From contig NZ_BCTQ01000031.1 of the NCBI RefSeq assembly GCF_001571365.1, positions 1 to 64,000 on the forward strand: 64,000 bases of DNA, written 5' to 3'. Shown piece by piece: positions 24,438-34,654 of this stretch. Made by a program: the position numbers and the translations under genes. The stretch is from Achromobacter denitrificans NBRC 15125 (GTDB taxonomy: Bacteria; Pseudomonadota; Gammaproteobacteria; Burkholderiales; Burkholderiaceae_B). The first letter of the stretch is position 1; every line of letters begins with the position of its first letter. The notes under the pieces are model-generated. The model did not search any database. It was not told where the DNA came from and was given only the letters and a program-made list of their open reading frames with translations.

Positions 24438-26012
24438 CTAGGCGTCCATCACCACCCGCCGCTTGCCCTCCCCCTTGGCCTTGTAGAGCGCCACGTCGGC
24501 GCGCTCCAGCAACTGCCGCAAGGCCATGCCGGAGTGCGGGAACACGGCCACGCCCACGCTGGCGGAGACCGTGGCGCGGATGCCGGGATAGGGCTGGGAG
24601 AGGCACTCGACCAACGCCTCGGCCACCAGCCGCGCATTCTCCTTGTTGGCGCCGATCAACAGCACCGCGAACTCGTCGCCCCCGAGGCGGGCCGCCACGT
24701 CCGACACGCGGACCGCGTCGGCCATCCGCTCGGCCGCTTCCTTGAGCACGGCGTCGCCGGCCGCATGCCCGTGCATGTCATTGACCGCCTTGAACCCGTC
24801 CAGGTCGATCGCCAGGATGGCGAAGGATTCGCCACTGCGCTGGGCCACCGCCAGCTCGCGCAGCACCAGTTCGCTGAACAGCACCCGGTTGCACAGGCCG
24901 GTGAGCGGGTCGTAGTGCGCCAGATGCTGCGCATGCGCCAGCATGCGCGACGCCTGCAACAGCGCGCCGCCCACTTCGGCCACTTCCTTGATGCGCGTGG
25001 CCGGCAGCTCCACCGCGCGCCCCTTGCCCAGGGCCAGCGCGGGCGAGACCAGCCCCTGCACCGCCGAGGTCAGACGGTACGCGAGCCGCAGCGCCAGCCA
25101 CAACCCCAGGCCGAAGGCGAGCAAGGTGCCCAGCGCGACCCAGCCGATGGATCGGTACAGGTCGGTGGTCACCAGGGTCATGGGCGCGCCGGCCGCCACC
25201 GTCCATCCCGACAGCGACGAGCGGCTGAACGCGGTATAGACAGGCGTGCCCTCTTTCGTGACGGTCTCCAGCGAGCCTTCGCTTTCCTGCTGCACGGCGC
25301 GGGCCAGCGCGGGAACGGCCTTCTGGCCGACGAACTTCGAGGTGTCGCGCGTGCGCGCCACGATGGTGCCCGAGCCGTCCAGCACCGCCGCCACCCAGCC
25401 GTCCGGCAAGGCCCGGCGGCCCAGCACCTTGCCGATGCGCTCGGGCAGGATCCCGACGTTCAGGCTGTAGATCACTTCGTCGCTGCGCACCACCGGCACG
25501 CCGAGCGCGATGGTGGGGCGCAGGCTCATGCCGCCCGTGAACAACCCGCTGAGCACCGGCGAGCGCGTGTGGAATACGCGGCCAAGCTCGGCGGGCGCGC
25601 TGGCCGTGGGCAGCGGCGTGCCGAAGGGCACCTGGGTATTGATGAGCTGGCGGCCGTCCTTGTCGGTCAGCACGTAGTGGTCGACGATCTGGAACCGCGC
25701 CGCGTCGCGCGCGCGCTCGTGGAAACCGGCAAGGTTGCCGGCGATGAGGTCCGGCGAGGACGCGAGCATCTGCAGCCCGGCCTCGACGCCGGTCAATTCG
25801 CGATCGAGGATCGCGGTGAGATTGCGCGCGAGGAAAATCGTGTCGCGGAAAATCCGCTCTTTCTGGATGACGTAGCTTTCGTACACGGCCACCGACGCCA
25901 CCACCAGCGCGGGCGAGATACACGCGACCACCAGGGCCAGCAGCCCGGTGCGCATGGAGTAGCGGCGCGGGAGGCGTACCGGCGCGCCGACGATGGCCTG
26001 AGTCTCAGGCAT
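24438..26012 (-). CDS. Diguanylate cyclase with periplasmic sensor domain
   Basis: A 524-residue membrane sensor. Order: membrane helix (about 22-45), periplasmic dCache-like sensor domain (about 50-270), second helix (about 285-305), HAMP-like linker, then GGDEF domain (about 350-520). The active site is intact as RLGGDEFAVLL, and RVSD stands exactly five residues before GGDEF, the RxxD inhibitory I-site for c-di-GMP feedback. No EAL domain is present. It should make c-di-GMP in response to an extracytoplasmic signal of unknown nature. Confidence 0.92.
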   Translation of the reverse strand: MPETQAIVGAPVRLPRRYSMRTGLLALVVACISPALVVASVAVYESYVIQKERIFRDTIFLARNLTAILDRELTGVEAGLQMLASSPDLIAGNLAGFHERARDAARFQIVDHYVLTDKDGRQLINTQVPFGTPLPTASAPAELGRVFHTRSPVLSGLFTGGMSLRPTIALGVPVVRSDEVIYSLNVGILPERIGKVLGRRALPDGWVAAVLDGSGTIVARTRDTSKFVGQKAVPALARAVQQESEGSLETVTKEGTPVYTAFSRSSLSGWTVAAGAPMTLVTTDLYRSIGWVALGTLLAFGLGLWLALRLAYRLTSAVQGLVSPALALGKGRAVELPATRIKEVAEVGGALLQASRMLAHAQHLAHYDPLTGLCNRVLFSELVLRELAVAQRSGESFAILAIDLDGFKAVNDMHGHAAGDAVLKEAAERMADAVRVSDVAARLGGDEFAVLLIGANKENARLVAEALVECLSQPYPGIRATVSASVGVAVFPHSGMALRQLLERADVALYKAKGEGKRRVVMDA

Positions 26013-26331
26013 GCGCGCCCCCGCCGGGCACTGCCTTGCGGCTGCGAGGCTGCGATCGGACTGTCACCATCGGACTCATGCGCCTCCCGAAACGTCCGGC
26101 CCGGCCCGTCGCCGAAGCACGAACAGAAGTCAGAAATTATTACAGAAGTTCGCGATCGCACAATCCGCAACGCGGCAAGCGGATGCCAGTGTGACAAAAA
26201 CCCCGGCGTCCCCAATTTACTCCCAAACACGCCGGCGGACCATGCCCCCCTTGCGCGGCGGCGGGACGAGCGCTCGCGAGGCGATACGGAGATCGCCCGG
26301 AGAATGGAACAGGGAATGCGCCGCGGCGCGA
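26013..26331. other. 319-bp intergenic region upstream of the diguanylate cyclase
   Basis: No gene is seen. It contains an AT-rich tract (26125-26165) likely to hold the cyclase promoter and a loose inverted repeat CCGGCGT/ACGCCGG near 26205-26235. Confidence 0.4.
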
Positions 26332-26550
26332 CTACTCTTCCAGGTCCGGCGTGCCGGTGAACTGGCTCTTGAGCAGGGTCAAGGCGCCCTTCTCCGCCAG
26401 CGCCTCGTTGGGAAAGACATGCTTCGTGTCTTCCAGGATGGGAAAGCCGAAGACCCGCACGCGGGTGCGAAACCCCTCCGGGACCTCGGCGAATTCGATG
26501 TCGAAGTTGCGTTCTTCGATCCAGCCCGACCGATGCAGTTTCCATTCCAT
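26332..26550 (-). CDS. Small hypothetical protein
   Basis: 72 residues beginning MEWKLHRSGWIEERNFDIEF; no membrane segment or signal. A run of strands (RTRVRVFGFPILED) followed by a helix (PNEALAEKGALTLLKSQF) suggests a small folded domain. Not recognised. It sits downstream of the AI-2E permease on the same strand. Confidence 0.6.
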   Translation of the reverse strand: MEWKLHRSGWIEERNFDIEFAEVPEGFRTRVRVFGFPILEDTKHVFPNEALAEKGALTLLKSQFTGTPDLEE

Positions 26551-26669
26551 ATGCAACACGCTCCTGATAGGCGAAGTCGACACGAAAGGCCCGCCCCGAC
26601 CGGGGCCGGACGCTGCTACACCATACACCGGTATCGGGGCGCGCGGATGACGCCGCGCGCCCCGCTGGC

Positions 26670-27761
26670 CTACTTCTTCGCGGGATCCCGCTCGCCAGAC
26701 GCGCCGGCCATGCCTTCCGGCAAGGGCGCGAACAGATCCCAGCTGGCCATGAACAGCGCGGCGATCAGCGGGCCGATCACAAAGCCGTTCAACCCGAACA
26801 GGGCCATGCCGCCCAGCGTGGAAATCAGCACCACGTAATCGGGCATCTTGGTGTCCTTGCCCACCAGGATGGGGCGCAGCACGTTGTCGACCATGCCGAT
26901 GACCAGCACGCCGAACGCGATCAGCACCACGCCCTTGACGGTGGCGCCCGTCAGCAGGAAGTAGATCGCGACGGGGGCCCAGATCAGGCCTGCGCCCACG
27001 GCCGGCAAAAGCGACAGAAAGCCCATGATCACGCCCCAGAGCAAGGCGCCCTGGATGGAGAGGACCGAGAAAATGATGCCGCCCAGCGCGCCCTGTGCCG
27101 CCGCGACGGCGACGTTGCCCTTCACGGTGGCGCGCACCACGGTGGTGAATTTGCGGAACAGATGCTGCTTGTGCGTATCGCTCAAGGGCATGGCGCGCTT
27201 GAGCCGCGCCGACAGCTGCGGGCCGTCGCGCAACAGGAAGAACAGCAGGTACAGCATGATGCCGAAGCTGATCACGAACTGGAACGTGTCCTGCCCGATG
27301 CTCAACGCCTGGGTGGCCAGGAACTGGCTGGCCTGCATCGCGCCCGCGCTGAGCTTTTCCTGCAGGCTGGGGATGTCGGCCAGGTCGAAGCGCGCCAGCA
27401 CGTCATGCACCGAGGGCGGCAAGGCCGCCATGGCCTGCTGGAAGTAGGCGCCGAAATTGATCTGGCCGGACTTGATGCTCTGATAGAGATTCGCGCCTTC
27501 GCGCACCAGCGATCCGCTGATGACGACCAGCGGCAGGATCACCAGCAGCAGCACCAGCAGCAGCGTGATCAGCGCCGCCAGGTTGCGCCTGCCCCCGATG
27601 CGCGGCACCAGGCGGCGCTGCAAGGGCGCGAAGATGATGGCAAGAATGGTGCCCCAGAAAACGGCCCCGTAGAAAGGCCACAACAACCATCCGAACGCGA
27701 TGGTGACCACCACCAGCAGGAGCAAAAAGGTTCTGTAGTGCACGCTGGAAGATTGACTCAT
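26670..27761 (-). CDS. AI-2E family transporter (TqsA/PerM-like)
   Basis: A 363-residue permease with about eight hydrophobic segments, of the AI-2 exporter family (TqsA/YdiK/PerM). Seen are LWPFYGAVFWGTILAIIFAPLQRRL early, the family's extracytoplasmic loop (about 70-140), LSLLPAVGAGLIWAPVAIY and GMVDNVLRPILVGKD with MALFGLNGFVIGPLIAAL in the C-terminal half. The start MSQSSSVHY is chosen. The substrate is uncertain: members export AI-2, Na+/H+ or are uncharacterised. Confidence 0.88.
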   Translation of the reverse strand: MSQSSSVHYRTFLLLLVVVTIAFGWLLWPFYGAVFWGTILAIIFAPLQRRLVPRIGGRRNLAALITLLLVLLLVILPLVVISGSLVREGANLYQSIKSGQINFGAYFQQAMAALPPSVHDVLARFDLADIPSLQEKLSAGAMQASQFLATQALSIGQDTFQFVISFGIMLYLLFFLLRDGPQLSARLKRAMPLSDTHKQHLFRKFTTVVRATVKGNVAVAAAQGALGGIIFSVLSIQGALLWGVIMGFLSLLPAVGAGLIWAPVAIYFLLTGATVKGVVLIAFGVLVIGMVDNVLRPILVGKDTKMPDYVVLISTLGGMALFGLNGFVIGPLIAALFMASWDLFAPLPEGMAGASGERDPAKK

Positions 27762-27816
27762 GTTCCGTCCCAGGCACGGCAAGCGCCGCGAGACCCGCAT
27801 TGTACAAAGCGCCGGC

Positions 27817-28530
27817 TCAAGGCTCGCCGTGGGCCAGGGCCGCCGCCTGGGAGACGGCGGCGCGGGCGCGCTCCAGGCCGTCCGACTGCGAGTTCAGCCC
27901 TTGCAGGCGCAGGTTCAGCTCCTGCTGGAGCGTCGGCGTGGCGACGCGCGCCTGGCCGTCGGCCAGCAGGATATCCGCCGCGTTCGCGGCCACGAAATCC
28001 GCCACGCCCAGGGCGTCGCGCGCGACCGCGTCCATTCGCGATGCGGCATCCATGAGCTCGGCCGCGGGCGCCGTCACCGCTTCGTCGTACACACCGTCGT
28101 AGACGGGCGCGAGGTCGGGCGGCAGCGCCATCGCGGCGCGCGCCTTGTCCGCGCTGGCGCGGGCGTCCTCGATCTCGCCGGCCTGCTCCGCCAGCGTCTT
28201 GCGGGCCGCCTCGAAGCGCGCCCTGCGTTCGACGATCTCGCTCACCGAGCGGATGGTCTCCGCGGCCAGCACGTCGCGCAGGGGCAAGGCGGCCTTGGCC
28301 ATGGCCTGCTGGAAATCCGTGATGACCTCGTAGGCGTCGGCATAATCTCCGATGGCCTCCTTTTCCGGCTCGCTCAGCACCGCCAGCGGCGTCAGCGCTC
28401 CGCTGCCGATCCGGGCTTGCAGCAACTGGATGAACGCCGCGCGTTCCTGCGGCTCTTTGTTGACGCAGGCCGAGAGCAACAGCATCGACGCCGTCGCCAG
28501 GCCCAAGAGGCAAGCTCGCAGCAATGCCAT
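27817..28530 (-). CDS. DUF3053-family lipoprotein
   Basis: A 237-residue protein with a lipoprotein signal (LLGLATASMLLLSAC, cysteine near residue 20) and an all-helical body matching the DUF3053/YiaF family: CVNKEPQERAAFIQLLQARI, then LSEPEKEAIGDYADAYEVITDF. GGAGG lies 6 bases before the ATG at 28530; an ATG two codons earlier is less well placed. It is expected to be anchored to a periplasmic membrane face. Function unknown. Confidence 0.8.
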   Translation of the reverse strand: MALLRACLLGLATASMLLLSACVNKEPQERAAFIQLLQARIGSGALTPLAVLSEPEKEAIGDYADAYEVITDFQQAMAKAALPLRDVLAAETIRSVSEIVERRARFEAARKTLAEQAGEIEDARASADKARAAMALPPDLAPVYDGVYDEAVTAPAAELMDAASRMDAVARDALGVADFVAANAADILLADGQARVATPTLQQELNLRLQGLNSQSDGLERARAAVSQAAALAHGEP

Positions 28531-28685
28531 GCCCATCCTCCATGCATGCGGGTTTGCGGAAGCGGCGCAGCCCGGTACCGCGGCCGCCGCCCTCCGCCAG
28601 ATTATCCCGAAGCGCCAGGCGCGCGCCGCGGGCGGGCGGATTTTGTTGCCATCGAAGCGTGTTGACACAGGGCGGAGCCGGCGCA

Positions 28686-29201
28686 TCACGGCTCGACGGG
28701 GCACGCCATCGCGCAGCGGCGCAGGGGATCGAAACCCGCCTCCGCCTCCAGGCGCAGGCGCGCCAGGAGCGGCGCCGGCAACCGGTCCGGCGCCAGCTCG
28801 GAGAACCCGTGCCGCCGGTAGAAAGGCCCGTTCCACGGCAGTTCGCGATCCGTGGTCAGCAGCACCGACCCATAGCCGGCGGCGCGCGCGTGCGCGCGCA
28901 CGGCCGTCAGCAAGGCCTTCCCCAGCCCGCGTCCCTGCCAGGGCATGGCCACCGCCATCTCGGCAAGATAGAGATCGCGCTCCATGGGCCGGGTGAGCGC
29001 GAAACCCGCAGGCCGCCCGTCTTCGCCTTCGGCGATCCACAGCAGCCCCGCGGCCCGCGCCTGCTCCAGCACCGCCGGCGGCACGGGGTCGTCGTCCGCG
29101 GCCCAGGCCATGGGAGTGCCCAGGAAGCGCTGTCCGGCGGAACGTTCGATATCGGCCAGGGCGGCCAGGTCGGAGGGGCGTGCGAGTCTGATCATAGGCA
29201 T
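28686..29201 (-). CDS. GNAT-family N-acetyltransferase
   Basis: About 171 residues. The GNAT core is complete: MIRLARPSDLAALADIE, LYLAEMAVAMPWQGRGLGKALL (motif A with Q-G-R-G-L-G-K), VLLTTDRELPWNGPFYRRHGF (motif B). Three start codons (29195, 29201, 29216) are possible and none has a clear ribosome site. The substrate is unknown. Confidence 0.85.
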   Translation of the reverse strand: MPMIRLARPSDLAALADIERSAGQRFLGTPMAWAADDDPVPPAVLEQARAAGLLWIAEGEDGRPAGFALTRPMERDLYLAEMAVAMPWQGRGLGKALLTAVRAHARAAGYGSVLLTTDRELPWNGPFYRRHGFSELAPDRLPAPLLARLRLEAEAGFDPLRRCAMACPVEP

Positions 29202-29287
29202 CGAAGTATGCCTCATGCGCGGCGCCGGCCCCTTCCCATAAAATAGCGCTTTCGGCCCCGCGGGCCGCCCGACACAGCCTTTCTCAC

Positions 29288-29647
29288 ATGACTCAGAACG
29301 CTACCCCCGACGCCTGGGGCTTCGCCCATCCCGATTGCCGCGGCGCCGCCGCCCTGCTGTTTTTCATGAACGACCTCGCGCGGGTGGTCAACCAGTACCT
29401 GGGCCACGGGCAACTGACCGACGAGGCCCTGGCCGACGCTCAGAAAGCGGTCGACGCCCTGCTGGACCGCTACGTGGAGATCCAGGCGGCCCCGGAAGCC
29501 TTCGACAACGAGCGCATCGGGCTCGCGCTGGAAACCGAGCGGGGGCCGGACGGCCAGATGGGCGCCCAGGTGGCGCTGCGCATGTCTCCGCGCCTGGAAG
29601 GCCTGATCATCGAAGCCCAGCGCCAGGCTCGGCCCGCCGCCCACTAA
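29288..29647 (+). CDS. Conserved hypothetical protein
   Basis: A 119-residue soluble helical protein (FFMNDLARVVNQYLGHG, then LADAQKAVDALLDRYVEIQ) with a C-terminal strand/helix region (QVALRMSPRLEGLIIEAQ). No motif is recognised, but codon use matches its neighbours. It is divergent from the GNAT gene. Confidence 0.7.
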   Translation: MTQNATPDAWGFAHPDCRGAAALLFFMNDLARVVNQYLGHGQLTDEALADAQKAVDALLDRYVEIQAAPEAFDNERIGLALETERGPDGQMGAQVALRMSPRLEGLIIEAQRQARPAAH

Positions 29648-30346
29648 GGCACTAAGGGCTGCCCAGGCGGCGCCTGGAAGCCGGAAACCGCGGCCGGCCC
29701 GGCCTTCCAGCCCGATCTTTCGATAAAACGCTTGCAAAACACACCAACCTGCATTATCATCGACTGTTGAGTGCTGCATATGCAGCGTTTCAAGTAAAGA
29801 CTGGCAAGTGAAAACCGGCGCCTGGTTTTCACCCGCGGAGCGGGCAAGAGCCCCTTCCCCGGCACTCAATGGCAAGACCGCCTTTCGCGCCAATTTCCAT
29901 CAGAAAACAAAACGGCGCGTGGCCCGGGCCTTGTAAACCCAGGTCACACAACCCGGGCCATACGATTCGGGCCATACGATTCGGGCCATACTACTCGGGC
30001 CACACTACCGGGACGGTCCTGCAAACAAACCGCAACGCACATCAGCCGCGCCACGAGCAGGCGGTACCACGGCTGCCTTGCGGCGCTTTCCGGCAAGAAC
30101 CCTTTCCGGCAACCCCTTTGCGCCAGACGCTTTTTTGCGCTGGCGAACGCATCGTCGCGCAAGCGCGCAACATGCCTGAAACGATGCCGCGCCAGACTGG
30201 GCGATGGCATCGCAGCCCTGATCCCTGCGTGAAAACATGAGAATGCGCAAAGGATCGGAGGCGATTGTGAGGTAGTGTCATGGCATGCCTGCCAGCCATG
30301 CGCCACCGTGCTTTTCCTATAACTAGAAACCAAGAGAACAAACACC
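29648..30346. other. 699-bp intergenic region with no convincing gene
   Basis: Open frames here lack ribosome sites and normal codon bias. The stretch holds a 14-bp tandem repeat (29954-30009), a hairpin CGCCAGaCGC / GCGCTGGCG around a T7 loop (30121-30145), and an AT-richer segment before the next gene that probably holds its promoter. A non-coding RNA is possible but not shown. Confidence 0.5.
29954..30009. repeat. 14-bp tandem repeat, four copies
   Basis: CGGGCCATACGATT occurs at 29954 and 29968 exactly, then with changes at 29982 (ending CTACT) and 29996 (CGGGCCACACTACC). Confidence 0.8.
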
Positions 30347-30628
30347 ATGAATACTCGTTTCACCACCTCGGACCTGATCCGACGTCCCGCCCATACCAAG
30401 CTGGACAACATGCCGATCCATGTCGGCGACATCGTCTACCTGCAACCCGTGGACGGCCCGGAAATCCGCGCAACCGTCATTTTCAACGCGCCGATCGACG
30501 GCATGACCACGTACACGACCGAAGTCGTGCCCTGCGGCGCGCCCGCGCAGAAGGCCCCGGCCCAGCGCATCCGCTTCCGCCACGAGCACGTGCATCGCAT
30601 CGAACCGGTGCGCCGCGCCGCGCGCTGA
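30347..30628 (+). CDS. Hypothetical protein
   Basis: 93 residues, preceded by AAGAGAA. After a short basic N-terminus there is a compact beta-rich region: NMPIHVGDIVYLQPVDGPE, then IRATVIFNAPIDGMTTYT, resembling a small barrel, then a basic tail. Not recognised. It lies 85 bp upstream of the cytochrome b561 gene in the same direction. Confidence 0.6.
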   Translation: MNTRFTTSDLIRRPAHTKLDNMPIHVGDIVYLQPVDGPEIRATVIFNAPIDGMTTYTTEVVPCGAPAQKAPAQRIRFRHEHVHRIEPVRRAAR

Positions 30629-30713
30629 ACCCGTACGCCCCTCCCGCCCTCCCCGCGGCGGGGCGGCCGGTGCGTGATAAAGTCCCTGGCAACCTTGCCC
30701 TGGCGCTCCCACC

Positions 30714-31406
30714 ATGCAGAACAACCGTCACGCGGTCCATATCTGGGACCTTCCCACTCGCATCTTCCATTGGGCGCTCGTCGTCTGCATCGTCGGCGCC
30801 TTCGTCAGCGTGAAGCTCGGCGGCCTGTACATGGATTGGCACGTGCGCTTCGGCTGCACGGCCCTGGGCCTGATCCTGTTTCGCCTGCTGTGGGGGTTCT
30901 TCGGCCCCCGTTACGCCCGTTTCACTCAATTCCTGCGCGGCCCGGCCGCCGTGGCCCACTACCTGAAGGGCGCCGCCGCGCCCGCCGGCCACAACCCCCT
31001 GGGCGCGCTATCCGTCGTGGCGCTGCTGCTGGCCATCGGATTCCAGGCCGTCAGCGGCCTGTTCACCACCGACGACATCATGACGCAGGGCCCGCTGTTC
31101 GGACACGTCAGCGCCGCCTTCTCCGGCGCCATGACGTCCTGGCACAAACTCAACGAGTGGATCATCATCGGCCTGGTGGCGCTGCACCTGGCCGCCGTGG
31201 CCTGGTACGCGCTGGTGCGCCGCAAGCGGCTGGTCCGCGCCATCATCACGGGCAAGGTCGACGCCAAGGACGTGCCCGCCGGCACGCCGCCCGCGCAGGA
31301 CGGCTTCGCCGTCTGGCTGCGGGCCCTGCTGCTGGGAGCCTGCGTGACGGGCCTGGTGCTCTGGATCCGGTCGCTGGAAGTGGCGGCCGACATGTCCTTT
31401 TCCTGA
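30714..31406 (+). CDS. Cytochrome b561 family membrane protein
   Basis: A 230-residue di-haem-type membrane cytochrome (COG3658/Ni-hydrogenase b-type group). Four main helices are visible, with likely haem histidines in the first (RIFHWALVV), at HVRFGC, and in the later helices (MTSWHKLNEW, LVALHLAAVAWY). The N-terminal VHIWDLPTRIFHW motif is characteristic. Members accept electrons from, or pass them to, periplasmic c-type cytochromes. A cytochrome c' gene faces it directly, sharing the terminator between them. Confidence 0.9.
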   Translation: MQNNRHAVHIWDLPTRIFHWALVVCIVGAFVSVKLGGLYMDWHVRFGCTALGLILFRLLWGFFGPRYARFTQFLRGPAAVAHYLKGAAAPAGHNPLGALSVVALLLAIGFQAVSGLFTTDDIMTQGPLFGHVSAAFSGAMTSWHKLNEWIIIGLVALHLAAVAWYALVRRKRLVRAIITGKVDAKDVPAGTPPAQDGFAVWLRALLLGACVTGLVLWIRSLEVAADMSFS

Positions 31407-31425
31407 GCGCCGCGCCGGCAAAGAG

Positions 31426-31450
31426 AAAGCCCCTCGCGAGGGGCTTTTTT
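31426..31450. terminator. Bidirectional terminator between cytochrome b561 and cytochrome c'
   Basis: AAAGCCCCTCGCGAGGGGCTTTTTT is a near-perfect hairpin with A- and T-runs on the two sides, serving both convergent genes. Confidence 0.85.
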
Positions 31451-31484
31451 CTTGCGTTGGGGCCGCCCGCGGACGGTCCGCGGC

Positions 31485-31943
31485 TTACTTCTTCTTGCGG
31501 TACGAATCGTGGCAGGCCTTGCAGCTCGCGCCGACATCGCCGAACGCCGCGCGCAGCTTGTCGAGGTCGCCGGCATCGGCGGCGGCCGACAGCTTGACGA
31601 TGTTGTCCTGGAAAGCCTGCTGCTTCTGCTTGAAGCCGGCGGCATCGCTCCAGATTTCCGGACGGGCGTCGCCGCCTTCCGTGCCCGCGCCGAACGCCGC
31701 CCACGGCAGGGCCGACAGCGTCTTCAGCACTTCCACGTTGGCCTTGATCTGCGCGGCGTCATAGGGCGCCTGGCCCTTGACTACCGGCGCCATGCGGCCG
31801 AAGTGCGAGGCCATCAACGTCAGCGCCGACTGGCGGTACTTGACCGCGTCCTCGGGCTTGGCGAACTGGGCGGAGGCGTTCGTCGCCAGCAGCGGCCCAA
31901 CCGTCATACAGGCCAACGCGACGAGCGTGGACAACTTCTTCAT
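31485..31943 (-). CDS. Cytochrome c' (periplasmic)
   Basis: 152 residues: Sec signal peptide (MKKLSTLVALACMTVGPLL, cleaved after NASA-Q), then a four-helix-bundle cytochrome c' with the C-terminal haem motif CKACHDSYRKKK. The start at 31943 has GGGAGA nearby; an upstream ATG would disrupt the signal peptide. Cytochromes c' bind NO and CO with a five-coordinate haem. Its convergent neighbour is cytochrome b561, a plausible redox partner. Confidence 0.92.
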   Translation of the reverse strand: MKKLSTLVALACMTVGPLLATNASAQFAKPEDAVKYRQSALTLMASHFGRMAPVVKGQAPYDAAQIKANVEVLKTLSALPWAAFGAGTEGGDARPEIWSDAAGFKQKQQAFQDNIVKLSAAADAGDLDKLRAAFGDVGASCKACHDSYRKKK

Positions 31944-32001
31944 TGCTATCTCCCGTAAGGTCACAACAAGATGCCGCGCGCCATGCGCGCGGCAGGGCGG
32001 A

Positions 32002-34144
<2,143 letters not shown>

Positions 34145-34223
34145 CCCCCCCCCCGAAGCGCTGCGCGCTTCCCCCCCGGGGGGGCGCCGCTACGGACCGG
34201 CGGAGCCGGATCCGTGCGGCCCC
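34145..34223. repeat. Dispersed intergenic hairpin repeat (type D), copy 1
   Basis: Three stacked hairpins: GAAGCGCTGCGCGCTTC, a C7/G7 stem, then CGGACCGGC-GGA-GCCGGATCCG. The same architecture appears inverted at 59385-59458 and 60847-60937. The third hairpin runs directly into the 81-bp tandem array. Confidence 0.8.
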
Positions 34224-34630
34224 GCTTCCTTCTTCTGGCAGAGCCGCGTTCGTTCGTGCGATTTTGATTCGCCCATTCCAGCGGAGCCGGATTCTTGCGG
34301 CCCCGCTTCCTTCTTCTGGCAGAGCCGCGTTCGTTCGTGCGATTTTGATTCGCCCATTCCAGCGGAGCCGGATTCTTGCGGCCCCGCTTCCTTCTTCTGG
34401 CGGAGCCGCGTTCGTTCGTGAGATTTTGATTCGCCCATTCCAGCGGAGCCGGATCCGTGCGGCCCCGCTTCCTTCTTCTGGCGGAGCCGCGTTCGTTCGT
34501 GCGATTTTGATTCGCCCATTCCAGCGGAGCCGGATTCTTGCGGCCCCGCTTCCTTCTTCTGGCGGAGCCGCGTTCGTTCGTGCGATTTTGATTCGCCCTT
34601 TCCAGCGGAGCCGGATTCTTGCGGCCCCGC
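34200..34630. repeat. 81-bp tandem repeat array (five full copies plus a partial sixth)
   Basis: Units start at 34200, 34281, 34362, 34443, 34524 and 34605 with an exact 81-bp period. Each begins GCGGAGCCGGAT and contains GCGGCCCCGCTTCCTTCTTC, GTTCGTTCGTG and GATTTTGATTCGCC. Copies differ at only a few positions (for example TCCG/TCTT and GGCAG/GGCGG). Since 81 is a multiple of 3, long open frames cross the array, encoding a 27-residue repeat on the minus strand (AGMGESKSHERTRL...), but no ribosome site or proper start is seen. The array lies between the GST gene and the 3' end of the TauE gene. Confidence 0.92.
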
Positions 34631-34654
34631 CCTTGCGGGACGGGGCCGTGGGGC

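Noticed and set aside
29869..30240. 123-codon plus-strand open frame in the long intergenic region
   Set aside because: It includes the 14-bp tandem repeat, has atypical codon use and composition, and has no ribosome site.
34190..34519. Open frames with a 27-residue repeat across the 81-bp array
   Set aside because: They exist because 81 is divisible by 3. No ribosome site or typical start was found, and the units look derived from a non-coding hairpin repeat.
34200..34630. CRISPR array
   Set aside because: The period is 81 bp with almost identical units throughout, so there are no unique spacers, and no cas gene is present.
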